Assembly (NCBI GenBank): GCA_016207095.1
Contig: JACQQF010000074.1
Span: forward strand, 1 to 58,067
Direction of reading: 5' to 3'
DNA length: 58,067 bases
Source of the DNA: Candidatus Methylomirabilota bacterium
Lineage (GTDB): Bacteria; Methylomirabilota; Methylomirabilia; Methylomirabilales; Methylomirabilaceae
Made by a program: the position numbers and the translations under genes. Position 1 is the stretch's first letter; each line of letters starts with the position of its first letter. This document shows positions 52,507 through 58,067 of the stretch, one piece after another. The notes under the pieces were generated by a model. The model saw only the letters and a list, made by a program, of their open reading frames with translations, did not search any database and was not told the origin of the DNA.

Positions 52507-55500
52507 TCCCCAGCCCGCCGAACCCAACCCTTCAGAGCCCCGTTCTCCAGGCTGCGCTAGAATCGGCTGGGAACGCCATTATCATCACCCACCGTGAGGG
52601 CCGCATCATCTGGGTGAATCCGGCCTTTACCCGCCTTACCGGCTATACCACCGAGGAGGTTCTCGGACAAAACCCGCGCCTGCTCAATTCGGGCAAACAG
52701 GATCGGTCGTTCTATCAGCATCTCTGGGAGACGATTCTCTCCGGGCAGGTCTGGCACGGGGAGATGATCAATCGGCGGAAGGACGGAAGCCTCTATACCG
52801 AGGAACAAACCATCACCCCGGTGTGCGACGAGCGAGGCGACATTACTTATTTCATCGCCATCAAGCAGGACATCACCGAGCGCAAGCACGCAGAAAAAAT
52901 GCTGCAGGAGAGCGAGGAGCGCTATCGCGACCTGGTGGAGAACAGCGAGGATCTCGTCTGCACCCACGATCTGGAAGGGACGTTCCTCAGCGTCAACAGG
53001 GCCTTGGTGCGGCGGTTCGGGTATGAACGTCCAGAAGATATCGTTGGTCGCAAGATCAGTGACTTCCTTGCCCCCGACACGAGCCACTTGTTTGCAGACT
53101 ACCTCGAAACAATCATGAAGGAGGGCCGCGCCCACGGGCTTATGAAAATCCTGACCCGGGACGGCGAGAAAAGGATTATTGAGTACCAAAACTCCATCCG
53201 GTCGGAAAGAGTGGAGACACCCGTCGTGCGGAGCATCTCTCACGATGTCACAGAGCGTGAACGGGCTGATGCCGCCCTTCGCAAGAGCAAGAAGCGATAT
53301 AGCGACCTGGTCGAGAACGCGAACGACATTATCTACACCTACGATCTGGCGGGTAACTTCACCTCCCTCAACCAAGCCGGTGAAAGGATCACCGGCTACT
53401 CTCGGAACGAGACCCCCACGATGAAATTGGCCCAGGTGATCGCCCCGGAGTACCTCGACCTTTCCCGCCAGATGCTGGCGCGCAAGCTTACGGAAGGCGG
53501 ACCGACCACCTATGAACTCGAGATCATCCGCAAGGACGGGCGCCGTGTCCCGCTGGAGGTCAGCAACCTGCTGATCTATGAACACGGAAGGCCTGTGGGA
53601 GTTCAGGGCATCGCCCGCGACATCACCGAACGCAAGCAGGCGGAGGAGGCGCTCCGGGAAACGCACGACATGCTCACAGCGGTGATTCAAGCCTCGCCGA
53701 TGGGCATCACCATTCTCGATACTGATGGGAATGTCAAGCTGTGGAACCCTGCAGCGGAACGAATCTTCGGCTGGCGGCAAGACGAAGTCCTCGGCCGCCC
53801 GCTTCCCACCATCCCATACGACAAACATGAAGAACACCGTGCGCTTCGCGAACGTGTGCTAAGAAACGAAGCCTTCGCCGGCATCGAGATCGCTCGCCAG
53901 AGGAAAGATGGGTCCGCGATCGACATCAGTCTGTCCACAGCGCCGCTGCGTAACGTCACAGGCAACATCTGGGGCGCAATGGGCATCATGGTTGACATCG
54001 GTGAGCGCAAGCGGGCAGAGGAGGGCCGGGCGCGGCTGAGTGCAATTCTTGAGGTGACGACGGACTTCGTTGGCATCGCCGACATACACGGCAAGGCGAT
54101 CTACCTCAACAACAGTGGCAGGAAGATGCTGGGGATCGAGGAGGATGAGGATTTCGCAAATCGCGATATCGCCGACACCCATCCCGAGTGGGCCAAAAGG
54201 ATCATTTTGGACGAGGGAATCCCAGCCGCAATCCGAGATGGCGTGTGGAGCGGCGAGACCGCTTTCCTGAGCCGTGATGGCCGGGAGATTCCGGTTTCAC
54301 AGGTAATACTCGCGCACAAGGCGCCGGACGGAACCGTGCAGTTCCTCTCAACCATTGCGCGCGACATCACCGAGCGCAAGCGGGAGGCGGCGACCCGTCA
54401 CGCCCTCTACCAGGCGAGCCTCCAGATCCAGGAGCCGCTGGGACTGCAGGAGCGGCTCGACCGCCTCCTCCAGACCGCCCAAACAGTCTTAGCCCTCGAT
54501 CGCATCAACATCCTCCTCGCCGATCCGGCGGGGCAGTGGTTAGAGGCGGTGGCGAGCCTCGGGGTGGAAGAGCCTCTCGAGGCAATCCTGGTCCCCATCG
54601 GGCCTGCAGGGGGAGCGCTGGCGGAGGCCTACCGCAGCCAGAAGTCTTTGTTATGGGAGGGCCGGAGCCCCGTCCCTGAGGAGCTCAGGCTCCAGCCCCC
54701 CTATGACCGGATCGCGGCCTTGCGGTCCCGGGTCTTCGCCATCGTCCCCCTGGTCGTCCAGGGCCGGGCGATCGGGGTCTTGGGTGTGGACCGGAAGCAC
54801 AGCCGGCGGCCGCTCGAGCCGGCCACGCTGGAGTTCCTGCAACTCTTCGCCGCCCAGACGGCCATCGCCATTGAGAACTCGCGGCTCTATGAGGCGCAGC
54901 GCAAGGCGGCTATCCAACTCGAAGCCGCGGTGGAGGACCGAACCCAGGAACTTAAGGCGGCCAACGTCCGCCTGGAGGAGGCCTCCCGCCACAAGTCCCG
55001 GTTCCTGGCCAACATGTCCCATGAGCTGCGCACGCCGCTCAATTCGGTCATCGGCTTCTCCCAGCTCCTCCAGGACCAGACCCTCGGCGCCCTCAGCGAG
55101 AAGCAGGGTCGTTACGTGGCCAACATTGAGACGAGCGGCCAGCACCTCCTCACCCTAATCAACGACCTTCTCGATCTCTCGAAGGTGGAGGCCGGGAAGC
55201 TGGAGCTGCGGCCCGAACCCCTAAACTTCGCAGACGTCCTCGAGGCATCCCTCGCCAGCATCCGTCCCCAGGCCGAGGTGAAGGGCCAGACGCTCCATCT
55301 CAATTTTGAGTCGGTCCTCCCACCCCTCACCGCCGATCCGGTCCGGCTCAAGCAGATCCTCTTCAACCTTCTGTCGAACGCCGTCAAGTTCACGCCTGAC
55401 GCCGGGCGGGTGCTTGTGACCGCCCGCGGAGTGTCGAGTGCCGAGTTTGGAGTGCGGAGTGGGGTCGATAGCACGTCGCACGTCGCACGTCGGACCCTGG

Positions 55501-55780
55501 CGAGTTCATCGAGATCGCCGTGGCCGACACCGGGATCGGGATCACGGCCGAGGACCTGCCCCGCCTCTTCCAGGAGTTCGTGCAGCTCGAGGCCACGGGG
55601 ACCCAGCATGCCGAGGGGAGTGGCCTCGGGCTCGCCCTGACCCAGCGCCTCGTGGAGCTGCACGGGGGCCGGATCTGGGCCGAGTCCGCGGGCGAGGGTT
55701 GCGGGAGCACCTTCACGGTCGTCCTGCCGTTCGCCGGACCTGGCAAAGGGCCAGACGCGTCGGCGGGGGCCCCGACATAA
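52503..55780 (+). pseudogene. PAS/GAF histidine kinase disrupted in its ATPase domain
   Basis: The frame from 52503 encodes at least four PAS domains (starts near residues 12, 140, 260, 385; NifL-like IIITHREGRIIWVNPAFTRL first), a GAF domain (about 650-800) and HisKA (FLANMSHELRTPLNSVIGF). The N box (LKQILFNLLSNAVKFTPDAG) follows. At about 55427-55497 the sequence is a low-complexity GAGTGTCGAGTGCCGAG and GCACGTC repeat patch, after which the frame changes. The rest of the ATPase domain (ADTGIGITAEDLPRLFQEFV, GSGLGLALTQRLVELHGG) is found in another frame to 55780. Read as a kinase broken by repeat insertion; two separately made halves or a sequence error are alternatives. Confidence 0.8.
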
Positions 55781-55837
55781 GGGCGCTTCGAGCAGTCATG
55801 CACGACGGGGATTCAACGAGAGCGGGGAGGTAGAGCG

Positions 55838-56217
55838 GTGAGCCTGCGCGTGCTGGTGGTGGAGGACAACCCGGTGAACCTGGAACTGGTCACCGAGGTG
55901 CTGGCACAGGAGGGCTGCCAGGTGCTCACGACTCAGTCCGCCGAGGCCGGCCTTCGCCTCGCGGCCGCCGAGCGCCCGGACCTGATCCTGATGGATTTCC
56001 AACTCCCGGGAATGACGGGGTACGAAGCCACCCGTCGGCTCAAGGCGCATCCAGCGCGGCGGCCATCCCCGTCGTGGCCCTCACGGCCTTCGCCATGCGC
56101 GGCGATGATCTCAAGGCCCGTGAGGCCGGGTGCGATGCATACCTAACAAAACCGCTGGAGCTGCGTGCCTTGCGGGACACCCTGGGCCAGTTGCTTCCAC
56201 CAGGCGCTGCGCGGTAG
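55838..56217 (+). pseudogene. Response-regulator receiver with frameshift
   Basis: MSLRVLVVEDNPVNLELVTEVLAQ and LILMDFQLPGMTGYEATRRLKAH are a normal CheY-like N-terminal part. At about 56045-56060 the frame shifts; in the next frame the rest is clear (AIPVVALTAFAMRGDDLKAR, AGCDAYLTKPLELRALRDTL, stop 56215-56217). The intact gene would have been about 125 residues and paired with the kinase upstream. Confidence 0.8.
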
Positions 56218-56489
56218 CAATTCGGCGTGAGGAGTCAGCTCCAACGTGTTCTGGCCGTCACCTCATCTCAGACGGTCGAACTACATAGCCCAGGACGGTT
56301 GTCTCGCAAAGATGGACCGCTTTGACTTTCCGGTGGACGGGAGAGCTGTGACTGACCGGCCACAGGTCATGTTCAGCAAGGTCGTAATCACGAAACAGGG
56401 GGCGCCGCCCTCTGGATCATCTGCGGCTGCATCAAGCGGTGAAGGCTCTAAACGAGGAATCCATGACTCACGTGTCCTTAATCTGCACT

Positions 56490-56563
56490 TGCCCCCCGTG
56501 CTTGTGGCATGAACCAAATGGTGACAGGAAAAGCCTGTAGAGAAAGGTTGAAGAGGTCTCCCA
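56490..56563 (+). repeat. Copy of the receiver 3' end and kinase start (partner at 52440-52530)
   Basis: TGGCATGAACCAAATGGTGA and ACAGGAAAAGCCTGTAGA followed by a similar leader match the end of the 52081 receiver gene and the first codons of the 52503 kinase. The N-terminus of CheW (SPLAPTLRSPVLQ) resembles that of the kinase (SPPNPTLQSPVLQ). From 56218 to 56489 no gene is recognised. Confidence 0.7.
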
Positions 56564-57058
56564 ATGAGCACTAGCCCGCTGGCCCCCACCCTGCGGAGCC
56601 CGGTTCTCCAACTGGTCGTCTTCGACATCGAGGGGCAGCGCTATGCCTTGCTTCTCAACGACGTTGAGCGGGTCTTGCCGATGGTCGCGGTATCGCCGCT
56701 CCCGCAGGCCCCGGCGGTGGTCCTCGGCGTGATTAACCTCCATGGCCAAGTCATCCCGGTCCTCGACCTCCGGCGTCGCTTTGGCCTGCCCCTCTGCGAC
56801 TACGGCCTGACCGCCCGCCTGCTGGTGGTCCGGACGAGCCGGCGAATCCTAGCCTTGGCGGTCGATGAGGTGTTAGGGGTGAGGGAGATTGCACAGGAGA
56901 CCATCACCCGGCCGGACGCGCTCCTCCCAGGGATCGGGCACGTCGCGGGGATTGTGACGCTCCCCGACGGCCTCCTCTTCATCCACGACCTCGAGGTCTG
57001 CCTCTCGCTCGAGGAGGAACGGCGGCTGACCGACGCCCTCCAGGAGGTGGAGGCATGA
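56564..57058 (+). CDS. cheW: CheW-like chemotaxis coupling protein
   Basis: 164 residues: LVVFDIEGQRYALLLNDVERVLPMVAVSPLP, then VVLGVINLHGQVIPVLDLRRRFGLP and ILALAVDEVLGVREI, the standard CheW beta-barrel. It links receptors to a CheA kinase. No CheA is in the window. Its stop overlaps cheR (ATGA). Confidence 0.95.
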   Translation: MSTSPLAPTLRSPVLQLVVFDIEGQRYALLLNDVERVLPMVAVSPLPQAPAVVLGVINLHGQVIPVLDLRRRFGLPLCDYGLTARLLVVRTSRRILALAVDEVLGVREIAQETITRPDALLPGIGHVAGIVTLPDGLLFIHDLEVCLSLEEERRLTDALQEVEA

Positions 57059-58067
57059 GGCTCTCGAACGAACTGTGCATTCAGGCGCAGGCGCTGATTG
57101 CCAGCCGCTTGGGCCTGGACTTTTCCAAAGGACGCCAAGCCGACTTGGAGCGGGGTCTCGTTGGAGCCTGTCGAACCTCATCCGTCTCCGTGCCGGAGAC
57201 GTATCTGGCCTGGCTCGCGACCTTACCGGATGAGAGCACGGAGTGGAGGCGGCTGGTCGGTCACCTTACCGTGGGCGAAACCTATTTCTTCCGCGACCGC
57301 GCCCTCTTCGAGGCGCTGGAGCAGCACGTTCTGCCGTCACTCATTACCGCCCGCCGGACGGAGAGAAACCTGCGGCTCCGGCTCTGGAGCGCCGGATGCG
57401 CCACGGGAGAGGAGCCCTACTCCCTCGCCGTCCTGCTGGATCGCCTCCTCCCCGATCTCTCCGAATGGGCCCTCACGATCCTGGCCACAGACATCAACCC
57501 AGACGCCCTTGAGGCGGCCCGGAGGGGGTGCTACCGGGAATGGTCGTTCCGGGAGACTCCCCAGTGGACCCGGGATCAGTACTTTCACCGCCGGAACGCG
57601 GAGACTTTCGAGGTGTCACCGAGGATTCGGCGGATGGTTACCGTTGCGCCGCTCAACCTGGCCGAGGACGGCTACCCGGCCGTAATGACCAACACAAGCG
57701 CCATGGATCTGGTCCTCTGCCGGAACGTCCTGATGTACTTCACCCGGGACGCCCAACGCGCGACCGTGGCCCGGCTCCAACGAGCGCTGGTGAGCGAAGG
57801 ATGGCTGGCGGTGAGCCCCGCCGAAGCCTCCGCCGAACTTTTCCAACCTCTGGTGTCTGTCAATTTCCCTGGCGCCATCCTCTACCGGAAGGGGGGGGAC
57901 TCAGCCGTCAGCTATCAGCCGTCAGCCGTCAGCGAATGGGAGATCGAGGACAGGGGTCAGGTCTCGGGGGACAGGGGACAGACGATTGTGGAGAAGAGTT
58001 GGAGCCTGGTCCCCGACCTCTGGACCCCGGCCCCCACCCTCCCGCCCCCATCCCCCATCCCCCAACC
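57055..58067 (+). CDS. cheR: CheR chemoreceptor methyltransferase, partial (runs off the window)
   Basis: At least 337 residues with no stop before the window end. An N-terminal helical domain (1-70) is followed by VGHLTVGETYFFRDRALFEAL. The SAM-binding part is LRLWSAGCATGEEPYSLAVLL, LTILATDINPDALEAARRGCY and MDLVLCRNVLMYFTRDAQR. It methylates glutamates of chemoreceptors using SAM. After residue 275 the frame crosses a TCAGC-type repeat (SAVSYQPSAVS) and then a Pro-rich stretch, so the linker is built from repeat DNA. A further domain (for example TPR) may follow. Confidence 0.92.
   Translation, partial: MRLSNELCIQAQALIASRLGLDFSKGRQADLERGLVGACRTSSVSVPETYLAWLATLPDESTEWRRLVGHLTVGETYFFRDRALFEALEQHVLPSLITARRTERNLRLRLWSAGCATGEEPYSLAVLLDRLLPDLSEWALTILATDINPDALEAARRGCYREWSFRETPQWTRDQYFHRRNAETFEVSPRIRRMVTVAPLNLAEDGYPAVMTNTSAMDLVLCRNVLMYFTRDAQRATVARLQRALVSEGWLAVSPAEASAELFQPLVSVNFPGAILYRKGGDSAVSYQPSAVSEWEIEDRGQVSGDRGQTIVEKSWSLVPDLWTPAPTLPPPSPIPQ

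Noticed and set aside
56246-56512. 88-codon ORF between receiver and cheW
   Set aside because: No domain and a repetitive Ser/Gly part; the region carries decayed copies of neighbouring genes.

Overview
The window looks like part of the chromosome of an aerobic-type methylotroph with a bacterial tetrahydromethanopterin (H4MPT) pathway. By eye the DNA is GC-rich. The gene set (XoxF methanol dehydrogenase with its XoxJ and XoxG partners, Fae, MtdB, Fhc subunits, Mch, archaeal-like H4MPT cofactor genes) together with many dispersed palindromic repeats fits the NC10 lineage (Candidatus Methylomirabilis) best. That assignment is inference from memory, not from a search.

Layout. At 0.3-3.2 kb are an ATP-grasp ligase, a PLP decarboxylase and a small glutaredoxin-like gene with an in-frame TGA at the first redox position, read here as a candidate selenoprotein. 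At 3.4-13.7 kb is an uptake and regulation block: a TonB-dependent receptor, a sensor kinase with a sigma-54-type (NtrC family) response regulator, a second TonB receptor, a TonB protein and a secreted protein of about 14 acidic repeats. Both receptors have GG-N10-GC sigma-54 promoter candidates. At 14-18.2 kb are a VCBS-like envelope protein and an outer-membrane beta-barrel. At 18.6-22.3 kb is xoxF-xoxJ-xoxG with clear terminators. At 23.7-34 kb are fae, mtdB, a FwdD-like gene, fhcB, fhcA, fhcD, fhcC, mch, a RimK-like ligase and a CitG-like gene. On the minus strand at 34.8-39.5 kb is an operon of SDR, dihydropteroate-synthase-like, DUF1464, DUF447 and beta-RFAP synthase genes. Then follow a tRNA-Val, bioB-bioA-bioD and rlpA, several toxin-antitoxin pairs, and a signal-transduction region (45-58 kb) of large PAS/GAF kinases, receivers, cheW and a cheR that runs off the window. 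That last region contains several broken or mosaic genes.

How it works together. XoxF would oxidise methanol to formaldehyde in the periplasm and pass electrons to XoxG. Fae, MtdB, Mch and Fhc would carry the C1 unit on H4MPT towards formate or CO2, and the minus-strand operon would help make H4MPT. The TonB receptors beside XoxF suggest metal or metallophore uptake, possibly lanthanide, which is inference. FhcB keeps the [4Fe-4S] and metal-ligand cysteines and is paired with a FwdD-like subunit, so this Fhc may be a true formylmethanofuran dehydrogenase.

A 124-nt repeat occurs at the left edge and, inverted, just after fae, bracketing 24 kb. All coordinates and motif matches were read by eye; no search or folding program was run.
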